Assembly: GCA_963741845.1 (NCBI GenBank)
Contig: CAVUJV010000028.1
Coordinates: forward strand, 1 to 64,000
Origin: Roseiarcus sp963741845
GTDB lineage: Bacteria; Pseudomonadota; Alphaproteobacteria; Rhizobiales; Beijerinckiaceae
DNA: 64,000 bases
Direction of reading: 5' to 3'
Every line of letters starts with the position of its first letter. The first letter of the stretch is position 1. The position numbers and the translations under genes are program-made. Shown here piece after piece: positions 49,509-58,177 of this stretch. The notes below the pieces were generated by a model. The model had not been told where the DNA came from, searched no databases, and saw only the letters and a list, made by a program, of their open reading frames with translations.

Positions 49509-50912
49509 TCACGCACTCCCTCTTTCGATCGCGCCCCCGGCGCGGATAACGTCCAGAATGTCCGGGGCGCCCATCTGGCCCCCTTTCAGCGCGATCTCCA
49601 CGCCCCCGACGGCGCCGTCATTGGCGTGGACGCGGCAGAGCGGGCATCCGGGCGCGAGCGGCGCGATGGCTTCGAGCGCGCGGACGCCGAGCGCATGGCA
49701 GGCATGGCCCGAACTGTCGCCGCCAAGCACCGCGCCGCGCCTCAAGCCCGTCTCGCGGAGGACGCGGCCAAGCGTCTCGCCGAGACCCGCGCCGATGCGC
49801 TGGTTCACGTCCGCGGCGCTTGCGCCCCGGGCGGCGATAGACTCCGCAAGCCGGCCGACCGCGGGGTCCTCGGGGCCGAGCGCGGTCGCGACGATCGGCG
49901 AACGGCCCGCGGAAAGGATCGCCTTCGCCGCATCCGCCGCCCGGCCGATTGCGGCCGCCCATGCGACGGGATCGACCGCCTGAGCCGCGTCGAGCGCCAC
50001 AAGATCGAAGCCCCGCGCGCAGGCATGCCGGATCTGCTCGGCCGTCACGGCGGAGACCGAGCCGGACACGACCGCGATCTGCTGCGCCTCCGCCGCGCGC
50101 GGAAAGGCAGGGGGCGCAGGCAGGAGCCCCGCCTCACGCCAGTGGGCGACGAGCGCATATTCGACGCCCTGCGAGCCCACCGCGAAGATGCCCGAGCCGC
50201 GTCGCGACCAGATGAGCGCGCCGGCGACGGCGAGCGTCTCGTCGTCGACGACGTCGAGGGCGACCATCGTCTCGCCCCGGCTCAGGCACGCCGCGAGCGC
50301 CGCCTCCGCCCGGCCGCTTTTCATCGCGACGAGATCGACAAGGCCGATGCTCCTGCCGGTCTGCCGCGAAAGGTGCAGGCGGACGTCGGATTCCTCCATC
50401 GGCGTCACCGGATGACGCCGCATGACAGGATGACGGTCGAGCCTGTGGGTCGTCTCGCCGAGCGTCGCGAAGAGGTTGCCGAAGGCCTGGTAGCGGCGGA
50501 TGCCCGGCGCGGCGACGACGAGCGGAATCCAGTCCGCCGCGCCGGGCCTCCGGGAAAGAATCGGAGCCGCGAGATCGACCGCCTTGCCGATCGAGCCGAT
50601 CACGGGCGACGAATTGAGGGTCGAGCAGATCTTGTAATGCGTGACCGGCGCCGCGAGCCCCTCCAGCGCCGCGAAGGCGCGCGGCAGCTCGCGCTCCATC
50701 CAGTCCGGCGGCTGCGAGCGGGCGACGCCAGCTACGCCGATGCAGCGATAGGCTCCGAGTTTCGCGAGATCGGCCTCGCCCGGCGGCTCGAGAAAAAGCA
50801 GGGTCGGCAGGCCGGCGAAGGTCATGACTTCCATGACCGCCGCGGAGCCGGTGAAGTCGTCGCCGTAGAAGGCGACGAGCAGGCCGTCGGGAAGCGCGGA
50901 TTCCGCTGTCAT
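49509..50912 (-). CDS. oiaK: Four-carbon acid sugar kinase family (DUF1537), probable 3-oxo-isoapionate kinase
   Basis: A 467-residue kinase: N-terminal DUF1537 sugar-acid-binding domain with LLVAFYGDDFTGSAAVMEVM, and a C-terminal nucleotide-binding domain with AVLGGDSSGHACHALGVRAL and GCPLCRVHANDGAVGGVEIA. The family phosphorylates tetronate-type acids and, in apionate pathways, 3-oxo-isoapionate at O4. The start ATG 50912 overlaps the RLP stop (ATGA) and the end adjoins the dehydrogenase gene, so the three are co-translated. Substrate is inferred from the gene neighbourhood. Confidence 0.75.
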   Translation of the reverse strand: MTAESALPDGLLVAFYGDDFTGSAAVMEVMTFAGLPTLLFLEPPGEADLAKLGAYRCIGVAGVARSQPPDWMERELPRAFAALEGLAAPVTHYKICSTLNSSPVIGSIGKAVDLAAPILSRRPGAADWIPLVVAAPGIRRYQAFGNLFATLGETTHRLDRHPVMRRHPVTPMEESDVRLHLSRQTGRSIGLVDLVAMKSGRAEAALAACLSRGETMVALDVVDDETLAVAGALIWSRRGSGIFAVGSQGVEYALVAHWREAGLLPAPPAFPRAAEAQQIAVVSGSVSAVTAEQIRHACARGFDLVALDAAQAVDPVAWAAAIGRAADAAKAILSAGRSPIVATALGPEDPAVGRLAESIAARGASAADVNQRIGAGLGETLGRVLRETGLRRGAVLGGDSSGHACHALGVRALEAIAPLAPGCPLCRVHANDGAVGGVEIALKGGQMGAPDILDVIRAGGAIERGSA

Positions 50913-52174
50913 CGCGCGCCGGACAGGGCGGCGGCGAGCGCCGGATGGCTCTCGGCGTAACGCTCCGCGGGAACGCCCGCGAGCGCGGCTTCCCACGCCT
51001 CGCGCAAAGCCGCCACGCCCGCGGCCGGTCCCTGCGGATGGGCCATGATGCCGCCGCCCGCCGCGAAGATGAGGTCGGTCGAGCCGAGCGCCGCATAGGT
51101 CGCGCCGACCTGCCGCGCCGACTGTCCCGACGAAAAGACCGGCATGACCGTGCAGGGCTTGTCGGCGAACATCGGCTTCAGGCATTCGCGCGCCGAGGCG
51201 ATGACGCTGTCATTGTCCTCGCAGAATTTGTTGTCGAGCCCGTTGACATGCATATGGTCGGCGCCGGCGAGCCGCCACAGCTTCTGCCAGGCGATGTAGG
51301 ACCAGCCGAGCGCCGGCGCGCGGGTGAGATAGCCCCAGCCGTTGCGGTGGGCGTGGACGGGCAGGCGCGTATGGCGGCCGAGCGCTATGGCGCCCGCCAG
51401 CCCGACCGAATTCAGGCTGACCATCACGCAGAGGCCGCCCTGGCTTTCGACGAAGTCGTGGCGGCGACGCATCTCGTCGACTTCGCCCGTGAGGTTGAAG
51501 GCGAACATGACCTTGCGGCCGGACCTTTCGGCATTGCGGTTGATGACCCGCATCACCGCGCGGACGCGGTCCTCGAACGGGCACGCCGGGCCGTCGCATT
51601 GCAGCTCGTCGTCCTTGATGAAGTCGATCCCCGCCGCACAGAGCTGATCGACGAGCGACGCGGTCTCTTCGGCTGAGAAGCCAACGGAAGGCTTGACGAT
51701 GGTGCCGATGAGCGGCCGACCCTCGACGCCGGAGAGGCGGCGCGTGCCTGCGGCGCCGAATTTGGGGCCGGGATAGGCGGCGGCATAGGCCTCGGGCAGC
51801 CGCAGGTCGAGGAGCCGCAGGCCAGAGAATTGCCGCAGCTCGAAGAGATTGCCCGCAATGGTCGCGACGAGATTCGGCAGCGACACGCCGACCGTGTCGA
51901 GCGGCCACGAAAGGGTCGTGCGCGCGACGACCCGGCGCGGAGAATGTGCGCCGGAGGGCGTTCCGGCGCCGGGCAGGCTCGGCGCATCCGCCTCGCCCAC
52001 GATGTCGAGCGCCTCGATCCGCGCGGCGGCGCGGGCCTTCAGCTCCGGCGTCTCGCCCGGCACCGGCACGAAGGTGCCCGAGGACTGCTCTCCGGCCATC
52101 GCCTCGATCGCCTTGCGGGGATCGAAGGCGGTTTCGACGACGTAGTCGGCCTCGATGCGCGTTGGCGCGGCCAT
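50909..52174 (-). CDS. RuBisCO-like protein, probable 3-oxo-isoapionate-4-phosphate decarboxylase or transcarboxylase/hydrolase
   Basis: A 421-residue form IV RuBisCO-like protein, start ATG 52174 (MAAPTRIEADYVVETAFDPR). The barrel motifs are partly kept: GTIVKPSVGFSAEE in place of RuBisCO KPK; GIDFIKDDELQ with the carbamate lysine K187 and metal ligands Asp189 and Glu190; PVHAHRNG with His274; FAAGGGIMAHPQGPAAG. The loop normally holding the catalytic Lys334 reads HMHVNGLDNKF. Such RLPs do not fix CO2. With the kinase and oxidoisomerase, two published fates apply: decarboxylation to L-erythrulose 1-phosphate (OiaX), or cleavage to 3-phosphoglycerate plus glycolate (OiaT). No tetrulose-phosphate isomerase is nearby, which leans toward OiaT. 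Confidence 0.85.
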   Translation of the reverse strand: MAAPTRIEADYVVETAFDPRKAIEAMAGEQSSGTFVPVPGETPELKARAAARIEALDIVGEADAPSLPGAGTPSGAHSPRRVVARTTLSWPLDTVGVSLPNLVATIAGNLFELRQFSGLRLLDLRLPEAYAAAYPGPKFGAAGTRRLSGVEGRPLIGTIVKPSVGFSAEETASLVDQLCAAGIDFIKDDELQCDGPACPFEDRVRAVMRVINRNAERSGRKVMFAFNLTGEVDEMRRRHDFVESQGGLCVMVSLNSVGLAGAIALGRHTRLPVHAHRNGWGYLTRAPALGWSYIAWQKLWRLAGADHMHVNGLDNKFCEDNDSVIASARECLKPMFADKPCTVMPVFSSGQSARQVGATYAALGSTDLIFAAGGGIMAHPQGPAAGVAALREAWEAALAGVPAERYAESHPALAAALSGAR

Positions 52175-52307
52175 GGGCTTCAGGACTCCGTTCGGGCGAA
52201 GACGAGGGCGAAGGGCGGCAAAAAGGACGGAGGTCCGGACGCGCCATAAAGGCTCTCCAGCGCGGAAAGCATCCCTGGGCTTGCTCCCTTCCTTTGGACT
52301 TCTCTCG

Positions 52308-52318
52308 TGATTATACCA
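52308..52318 (-). promoter_or_regulatory. Extended -10 promoter with candidate GntR site for the RLP operon
   Basis: The minus strand reads TGGTATAATCA, which contains a perfect TATAAT preceded by TG (extended -10), about 130 nt upstream of the RLP start. It is one base from the FadR-type pattern TNGTNNNACNA. A related site overlaps the regulator's own start region. Confidence 0.45.
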
Positions 52319-52354
52319 GTTGGCCGGAAAGCACAATCGGAGGAAGGGCGGGCA

Positions 52355-53080
52355 TTATCTCCGCTCCGGGAGGTTGTCCTGCTGGTAGAGGCTGTTGGCG
52401 CGATTGAGGTGATCGCCCATCATGCGCGCCGCCTCGTCGGGATCGCTCCGCTCGATGGCGTCCACGATCTGCCGATGCTCCGACAAGGTGAGCCGCTCCA
52501 GCCCCGGGCGGCGGACCAGATCGAAGTGGAATTGTGCGAGCCAGTTGAACAGAGCGAGGCTCAGCGACGAGAAGATCGGATTGCCGCTGATCGAGGCGAT
52601 GCGGTGATGGAAGCGGCCGTCCCATTCGAGAAAGGCGGACGAGACCAGCCGCACGCCCTCCTGCCGCGCCAGGATTTCCCTCAAGTCCGCCACGTCTTCC
52701 GGCGTTCGCCGCAGGCTCGCGATGCGCGTCATCTCCATCTCGAAAGTCGCGCGCGCCTCCTTCAGATGGCCAAGCGTCGTCGAGGAATGGGCGAGCAGAT
52801 GGCGCATCGTCTCGCCGAGCGAATCGACCATCCGGCTGAATGACGGCTGGGCGACGCGCGGCCGTTCGCCGTGCTTGATCTCCACGAGCCCCATGCGCTG
52901 GAGGTTCTGCATCGCCTCGCGAATCGCCGGCCGGCCAACCGAGTAGCTCTCCATCAATTCGCGCTCGGACGGCAGCAGATCGCCCGGACGCAGCCGCTCG
53001 CTCTGGATCATCGACAGGAGCCGGCTCTGCACCTGATCGGAGAGCTTCATCCGCTGGATGGGATCTTTCTCTGTCGTCAT
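52355..53080 (-). CDS. GntR family regulator, FadR/FCD subfamily
   Basis: A 241-residue regulator with an N-terminal winged helix (LRPGDLLPSERELMESYSVG, RPAIREAMQNLQRMGLVEI) and an all-helical FCD ligand-binding domain (EMTRIASLRRTPEDVADLRE, FHHRIASISGNPIF). FCD regulators usually bind sugar acids or other carboxylates. It sits between the catabolic operon and the divergent transporter, so it probably controls both with an intermediate of the pathway as inducer. Confidence 0.93.
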   Translation of the reverse strand: MTTEKDPIQRMKLSDQVQSRLLSMIQSERLRPGDLLPSERELMESYSVGRPAIREAMQNLQRMGLVEIKHGERPRVAQPSFSRMVDSLGETMRHLLAHSSTTLGHLKEARATFEMEMTRIASLRRTPEDVADLREILARQEGVRLVSSAFLEWDGRFHHRIASISGNPIFSSLSLALFNWLAQFHFDLVRRPGLERLTLSEHRQIVDAIERSDPDEAARMMGDHLNRANSLYQQDNLPERR

Positions 53081-53084
53081 ACCA
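53074..53084 (-). promoter_or_regulatory. Candidate GntR operator overlapping the regulator's start codon
   Basis: The minus strand reads TGGTATGACGA, fitting the FadR-type pattern TNGTNNNACNA at all fixed positions. It overlaps the ATG of the regulator gene, which would allow autoregulation. A short motif like this can also occur by chance. Confidence 0.35.
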
Positions 53085-53290
53085 GTGCTTTAGGGGGATC
53101 GCGACCGGTCCGCAAGGGGATGGGCGCGCGCCCGGGGGCTCGCGGTTCTCGGTCCGGCCCGGGCGATGCGGGCTTAACTGCCCCAATGGAATCAGCCGTT
53201 ACCGGGGAATTGGCGAGCGACTGGCGCTCCAGAGCGGCTGGCTAAGCGGCGCCCGCGCCGGCCGCTTTTCGCCACCCACCGTCTTTGGGC

Positions 53291-53320
53291 TTGCCACGAA
53301 ACTGATATGATCTGTATCTT
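53291..53320 (+). promoter_or_regulatory. Candidate promoter of the ABC transporter operon
   Basis: TTGCCA at 53291-53296 and TATCTT at 53315-53320 are 18 nt apart. The spacer contains TGATATGATCT (53303-53313), a weaker relative of the TGGTAT sites at the other two promoters of this locus. The binding-protein gene starts at 53371 with a GGGAGG ribosome site. Confidence 0.4.
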
Positions 53321-53370
53321 AGCAAAGGTCCCGCCCGAGGCGGGACGCGAAAAACAATGGGAGGAACAGA

Positions 53371-54390
53371 ATGAAGGTCGGTTCTGCAGCGGCGCTCGGC
53401 GCCCTGGCGATCGCGATGGCGTCGGCGCCGGCATGGGCCTCGCCCGACGCCCCCGTCATCGCGCTCTCGAACGCCTATTACGGCAACACCTGGCGCCACC
53501 AGATGGTCGAGGCCTTCGAGGCGGCGGCGCAGAAGGCGAAGGCCGACGGCAAGATCGCGAACTTCATCACCATGAACGGCGACGGTTCGGTGGCGCAGCA
53601 GAACTCGCAGATCGCCGAGTTGATCCTGAAGAAGGTCGACGTGATCCTCGTCGACGCGGCCTCGGAGACGGCGGTCAACGGCGTGATCGAGAAGGCCTGC
53701 AAGGCGGGCATCATCGTCGTGTCGTTCAACTCGATCGCGAACGCGCCGTGCAACTATCAGCTCAATTTCGACTTCAAGGGCTACAAGAAGGCCGAGGCCG
53801 AGGCCGTCATGAAGATGATCGGCGGCAAGGGCAACATCATCGTGGTGCGCGGCGTGAAAGGCTCGGCGCCCGACCACGACATGTATGAAGCCCAGATGGA
53901 GGTCCTGAAGAAATACCCGAACGTCAAGGTCGTAGCGACCGTCTACGGACAGGCGACCGCCTCTGTCGCTCAGGCCGCCATCACCAACGTCCTGCCGAGC
54001 CTGCCGCACGTCGACGCGGTGCTCGCCCAGGGCGGCAGCGACGACATCGGAATCGCGCAGGCCTTCGAGCAGTTCGGCGGCGAGTACAAGGACCACATGC
54101 CGATCATCGAGGGCGGCGGCAGCACCGACTTCGTCAAGTGGTGGGCCGCGCAGCACGAGAAGAACGGCTACAACACCGTCTCGATGAACACGACGCCGGG
54201 CATCGGCGGCGGCGCTTTCTGGCTCGGCCTCGCCATGCTGAAGGGCGCGAAGGCGCCGAAGCTGATGATCATGCCGGTCGCCACCGTCGATTCCGGCAAT
54301 CTCGCGGAATATGCGAAACTGCCCGCCGGCCAGATCATCAGCCCGAGCTATTCGCCGGAATGGGTGCAGGAGAACCTGCTGAAGAAGTGA
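53371..54390 (+). CDS. Periplasmic sugar-binding protein (RbsB/Peripla_BP_4 type)
   Basis: A 339-residue binding protein. The signal peptide (MKVGSAAALGALAIAMASAP, then AWA) is followed by the two-lobe fold: VIALSNAYYGNTWRHQMVEA, VDVILVDAASETAVNGVIEK and DAVLAQGGSDDIGIAQAFEQ. The family binds sugars and related polyols or sugar acids in the CUT2 class. It heads the transporter operon divergent from the apionate-type catabolic genes, so D-apionate, apiose or a precursor is the probable ligand. Confidence 0.92.
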   Translation: MKVGSAAALGALAIAMASAPAWASPDAPVIALSNAYYGNTWRHQMVEAFEAAAQKAKADGKIANFITMNGDGSVAQQNSQIAELILKKVDVILVDAASETAVNGVIEKACKAGIIVVSFNSIANAPCNYQLNFDFKGYKKAEAEAVMKMIGGKGNIIVVRGVKGSAPDHDMYEAQMEVLKKYPNVKVVATVYGQATASVAQAAITNVLPSLPHVDAVLAQGGSDDIGIAQAFEQFGGEYKDHMPIIEGGGSTDFVKWWAAQHEKNGYNTVSMNTTPGIGGGAFWLGLAMLKGAKAPKLMIMPVATVDSGNLAEYAKLPAGQIISPSYSPEWVQENLLKK

Positions 54391-54472
54391 CGGAAGGTCG
54401 GATCGCGCGGGGGCGGCGCCCCTCATGAACCCGCCGCTCCCGCCTTTACGTCCCTCGGCAACCGGGAGGCCC

Positions 54473-56953
54473 ATGACTGACATTCGCCCGAGCGAGCGCC
54501 GGGTCGGCGAAATCTCCGAATCCCGCCGCCCGCTGGTCGTGAGCCTGCGGAAGATCACAAAGGCCTTCGGTCCGACGCTCGCCAACGCCGAGATCGACCT
54601 CGACGTGCGCGAAGGCGACGTGACCGGTCTCGTCGGCGGCAACGGCGCCGGCAAGTCGACGCTGATGCGGATCCTGTGCGGCGCGGTTCCCCCCACGCTC
54701 GGCGCAATCGCTTTCGGCGACGAGAAGCCTGCGAGCTTCGTGACCTACGACACGGCCGGGGCGCAGGCGCGCGGGATCCGGATGGTGCATCAGGAATTCT
54801 CGCTCTGCACCAACCTGTCCGTCGCCGAGAATTTTTTCATCGAAGAGCCGGCTGGCGCGCGCCTCGCTCCCGGCTGGCGCGCGCCTTTCCGCGCCCGCGC
54901 CCGCGACGCGCTCGGGGCGGTGTTTCCGGGCGCCGGGATCGACGTCGACCAGCCCGTCGCCCGGCTGAGCATCGGCGAGCGGCAAATGGTCGAGATTGCG
55001 CGCGCCATCGCGACGCCGGGCGTGCGGCTGATCGTGCTGGACGAGCCGACCTCGTCGCTCGATCAGGAACGGTCGCGCCAGCTGCGCGCCTTCATCCGCG
55101 AGGGATCGCGCCGGGGGCTCGCGTTCATCTTCATCAGCCACAAGCTGCACGAGGTCGTCGACGTGACGACGCAGGTCGTCGTCCTGCGCAACGGCCGGGC
55201 GGCCTGGAGCGGCGCGGCGGCCGACGCCTCCATCGGACGGCTGGTCGAACTGATGGGCGGCGACGCCGGCGCCATCCACCGTCATGCCGAGACGAGCGAC
55301 GCGGCGGCCGGCAGAGAAGCCGTGATCCGCATCGGCGGCCGCTTCACCCAAAGCCTCGGGCGCGCCGTCGAGCTGCACAAGGGCGAGATCGTGGGCCTCG
55401 CGGGCCTCGAAGGCTGCGGGCAGAAGGAGCTCCTGCACGCCATCCTCGACGCGCGCGGCGATGGCGGCGACGTCGCGCGGCGGAGCGAGGCGAGCTTCAT
55501 CGCCGGCGACCGTCGCAAGGAGGGCGTCTTTCCGCTGAGCTCGGTGCTTTTCAATGTGAGCATCGGCCGGATCGCCCGGCGCAGCTTCGCGAGCCTCGTC
55601 TCGATGACGCGGGAGGCGGCGGCGGTTGCGCCTTTCGCCGCGGAGCTCCAACTCGACCCGGCGCGCTTTCCCTCCAACATCCTGGAGCTGAGCGGCGGCA
55701 ACCAGCAGAAGGCTTTGGTCGCCCGGGCGCTCGCCACCGGCACGCCGATCGTGCTGCTCGACGATCCGACGCGCGGCGTCGACATCGCGACGAAGCAGGA
55801 TTTCTACCGGCTCAGCAACAGGGCGGCTCAGACCGGGCGCACCCTCGTGTGGCATACGACGGAGGATTCCGAGCTGCTCGCGGCGGACCGCGTGCTGGTC
55901 TTCGCCGACGGACAGATCGTGCGCGAGCTTGCGGGGCCGGAGATCACCGAGGAAGCCGTGGTCAGCGCGTCTTTCGCGCGGATCGGTCAGACGCGCGCCC
56001 AGGACAGTCCGGCGAGCGCGGCGCCCGGCCGGATCGGTCATGCGGTTGCGGACGCGGCGCCGTTTCTCGGCCTCGCGCTCGTCTTCGCGATCATGGTCTG
56101 GGCCAATCCGACCATCGCCTCGACCTTCGGCCTCGACCTCCTGCTCACGCCGGCGATTCCGCTCGTGCTCGTCGCGATGGCGCAGATGTATATCGTCGGC
56201 GGAAGCGAGATCGACCTCGGCGTCGGCGCTTTCGCGGGCCTGACCAGCGTGCTCGCTGCGACGCTGCTTCACGATCAGCCGCTTCTCGGGGCGGCGGCGA
56301 TCCTCGCGACCGCCATTCCCTATGCCGGCCTCGGCTGGCTCATCCATGCGCGCCGGATCCCGGCCATCGTCGTGACGCTCGGCGCGTCCTTCGTCTGGTC
56401 GGGCATCGGCTATTCGCTGCAGCCGACGCCGGGCGGCGCGAGTCCGGATTGGCTGAGCGCCGCCTTCAACTGGTCGCTCCTCGGACTGCCGACGCCCGTG
56501 CTGATCATCCTCGCGGTCGCGCTTGTCGCGCTCGGCCTCAATCAGTTGCCGCTCGGCGTCGTGCTGCGCGGCTTCGGCAACAATTCGCAGGCAATGGTCA
56601 ATTCGGGCTGGTCGGCGACCCGCTTCGCCTCCATCCGCTATTTCGTCGCATGGGTCTTCGCGATGATCGCGGGGCTGGCGCTGACCGCGATCAACACGGC
56701 AAGCGACATCAATTCCGGCAATTCCTACACGCTGCTCAGCGTCGCCGCGGTCGTGATGGGCGGCTGCGCGCTCATGGGCGGCGCCATCTCCCCGCTCGGC
56801 GCGGCGGCGGGCGCCGTCACGCTCTCGCTGATCGGCGCGCTGCTCGGAACGCTGAATGTCAGCAGCGACTTCAACGTCGCCGCGCAGGGCCTCGTGCTGA
56901 TCGCCCTGCTGGCGATCCGGGCGCTGGCGTCGCGAGGCGAGGCCGAGGAATGA
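54473..56953 (+). CDS. Fused sugar ABC transporter: two ATPase domains plus permease
   Basis: A single polypeptide of about 826 residues (ATG 54425 would add 16). It joins an RbsA-like double ATPase to an RbsC-like permease, normally two genes. The first ATPase domain has Walker A GGNGAGKST (near residue 55), signature LSIGERQMVEIARA and Walker B LIVLDEPTSSLD. The second lacks a normal Walker A (GLEGCGQKE), as usual in RbsA, but has LSGGNQQKALVARALATG near residue 405. From about residue 530 membrane helices begin (FLGLALVFAIMVWANPTIAS), including GGSEIDLGVGAFAGL. No stop or frame change lies at the junction. Confidence 0.9.
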   Translation: MTDIRPSERRVGEISESRRPLVVSLRKITKAFGPTLANAEIDLDVREGDVTGLVGGNGAGKSTLMRILCGAVPPTLGAIAFGDEKPASFVTYDTAGAQARGIRMVHQEFSLCTNLSVAENFFIEEPAGARLAPGWRAPFRARARDALGAVFPGAGIDVDQPVARLSIGERQMVEIARAIATPGVRLIVLDEPTSSLDQERSRQLRAFIREGSRRGLAFIFISHKLHEVVDVTTQVVVLRNGRAAWSGAAADASIGRLVELMGGDAGAIHRHAETSDAAAGREAVIRIGGRFTQSLGRAVELHKGEIVGLAGLEGCGQKELLHAILDARGDGGDVARRSEASFIAGDRRKEGVFPLSSVLFNVSIGRIARRSFASLVSMTREAAAVAPFAAELQLDPARFPSNILELSGGNQQKALVARALATGTPIVLLDDPTRGVDIATKQDFYRLSNRAAQTGRTLVWHTTEDSELLAADRVLVFADGQIVRELAGPEITEEAVVSASFARIGQTRAQDSPASAAPGRIGHAVADAAPFLGLALVFAIMVWANPTIASTFGLDLLLTPAIPLVLVAMAQMYIVGGSEIDLGVGAFAGLTSVLAATLLHDQPLLGAAAILATAIPYAGLGWLIHARRIPAIVVTLGASFVWSGIGYSLQPTPGGASPDWLSAAFNWSLLGLPTPVLIILAVALVALGLNQLPLGVVLRGFGNNSQAMVNSGWSATRFASIRYFVAWVFAMIAGLALTAINTASDINSGNSYTLLSVAAVVMGGCALMGGAISPLGAAAGAVTLSLIGALLGTLNVSSDFNVAAQGLVLIALLAIRALASRGEAEE

Positions 56954-57933
56954 ACGCGAATGTCGCGCGCTGGCTGCAGCGCAACCGCTGGATCTGGTCG
57001 GCGATCGGCGTCGTGTTCCTCTGGCTCGTCCTGTCCTTCGCGACGAGCCGTTTCCGGCTGGAAAGCCTGTCGGGCGTGCTGCTCTCCGCCTCCTTCCTGA
57101 CGATCGTCGGGCTTGGGCAGATGTTTGTCGTGACGACGGGACGCGGCAATATCGACCTGTCAATTCCCTCGGTCATCACGCTGAACGCATTCATCGCCCT
57201 GCTGACGATCCGCGGGCACGACGCCAACCTGCCTTACGGAATCGCGGCGGCGCTTGCCGTCGGATTCGCGGTCGGCGCCGTCAATGCGGCGCTCGTCGTC
57301 GGATTGCGCATCCCGGCGATCATCGCGACGCTGGCGAGCGGCTATGTGCTCGCGACCGCGACGCTGCTGGCGAACGGCGCCATTCCGGGCTTCGCGGTGA
57401 GTCCCGCGATGAAGGCGCTTGCCGGCGGAAGGGTCGGCGGCGTTCCGACGATGGCGCTGGTGGCGCTCGCCTGCGTCGCCGTCGCCGCTTTCGTGCTGCG
57501 CTTCACCGGCTACGGGCAGATGCTGGCGGCGGTCGGCCAGAACCGCGAGGCGGCGCGGCTTGCCGGAATCCGCGTCCCAACCGTCGTCGCGACGGCTTTC
57601 GTGATCTCGTCGGTCCTGGCCGCGCTGACCGGCCTGCTGCTGGTCGCGTATGTCGGCGGCGCTTTTTTGGAGATGGGCCAGCCCTATCTTCTGCAGTCCA
57701 TCGCCGCGGTGGTGGTGGGCGGCACGCTGATCTTCGGCGGATCGGCCAGCGCGCTCGGAACCTTCACCGCCTCGATCCTGCTAATCCTCATCGTGACCAC
57801 GATGCAGATCATCGGCCTCCCGCCCGGCACGCAGGATATGGTGCAGGGCGTCGTGGTGATCCTCGTTCTCGTCCTGGCGGGGAGGCAGGCGAGACAGCGG
57901 CCGATCCAGCGGAACGCGGTGGCCTCGGCGTGA
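56950..57933 (+). CDS. Sugar ABC transporter permease (RbsC-like)
   Basis: A 327-residue permease with about eight to ten membrane helices and the CUT2 permease signature (VTTGRGNIDLSIPSVITLNA; later AVGQNREAARLAGI). It overlaps the fused ATPase-permease gene by 4 nt (ATGA). With the permease half of that fusion it probably forms the heterodimeric channel. It is the last gene of the transporter operon. Confidence 0.93.
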   Translation: MNANVARWLQRNRWIWSAIGVVFLWLVLSFATSRFRLESLSGVLLSASFLTIVGLGQMFVVTTGRGNIDLSIPSVITLNAFIALLTIRGHDANLPYGIAAALAVGFAVGAVNAALVVGLRIPAIIATLASGYVLATATLLANGAIPGFAVSPAMKALAGGRVGGVPTMALVALACVAVAAFVLRFTGYGQMLAAVGQNREAARLAGIRVPTVVATAFVISSVLAALTGLLLVAYVGGAFLEMGQPYLLQSIAAVVVGGTLIFGGSASALGTFTASILLILIVTTMQIIGLPPGTQDMVQGVVVILVLVLAGRQARQRPIQRNAVASA

Positions 57934-58177
57934 GTGGCCCGGCTTATGGACTTCGAGGAAAACGCCTCCACACATAAGGCCATTGCCCGCCGCCGCGCTT
58001 GTGACCATCGTTAGGCGGCCCGCATTTGCGGAATCAGCAAGGGCCCGTCGCGCCGATGCCTCGACCCGGTGGCGCGAACGCCCCGCGCCAGCGCACCTCC
58101 CTCTGGCGCGGGGTTTATAGGCTTCCCTTCCAATCGCGCCCGCGCCGTCGCTCCGACCTCCCGGATGCTGGAAATCC
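57934..58177. other. Intergenic region between convergent permease and aminopeptidase genes
   Basis: About 244 nt without a protein-like frame, containing the hairpin annotated at 58081-58116. Confidence 0.4.
58081..58116 (+). terminator. Hairpin terminator between convergent genes
   Basis: CCCCGCGCCAG pairs with CTGGCGCGGGG across an 11-nt loop, followed by TTTAT. The stem is very strong and the T run is short. It lies about 150 nt past the permease stop. Confidence 0.6.

Noticed and set aside
50909..52174. RLP as a genuine CO2-fixing RuBisCO
   Set aside because: The KPK motif is replaced by KPS, the loop 6 lysine context differs, and no small subunit or phosphoribulokinase is present.
54446..57163. 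905-residue open frame on the minus strand
   Set aside because: Antisense to the fused transporter gene; Arg- and Asp-rich without motifs.
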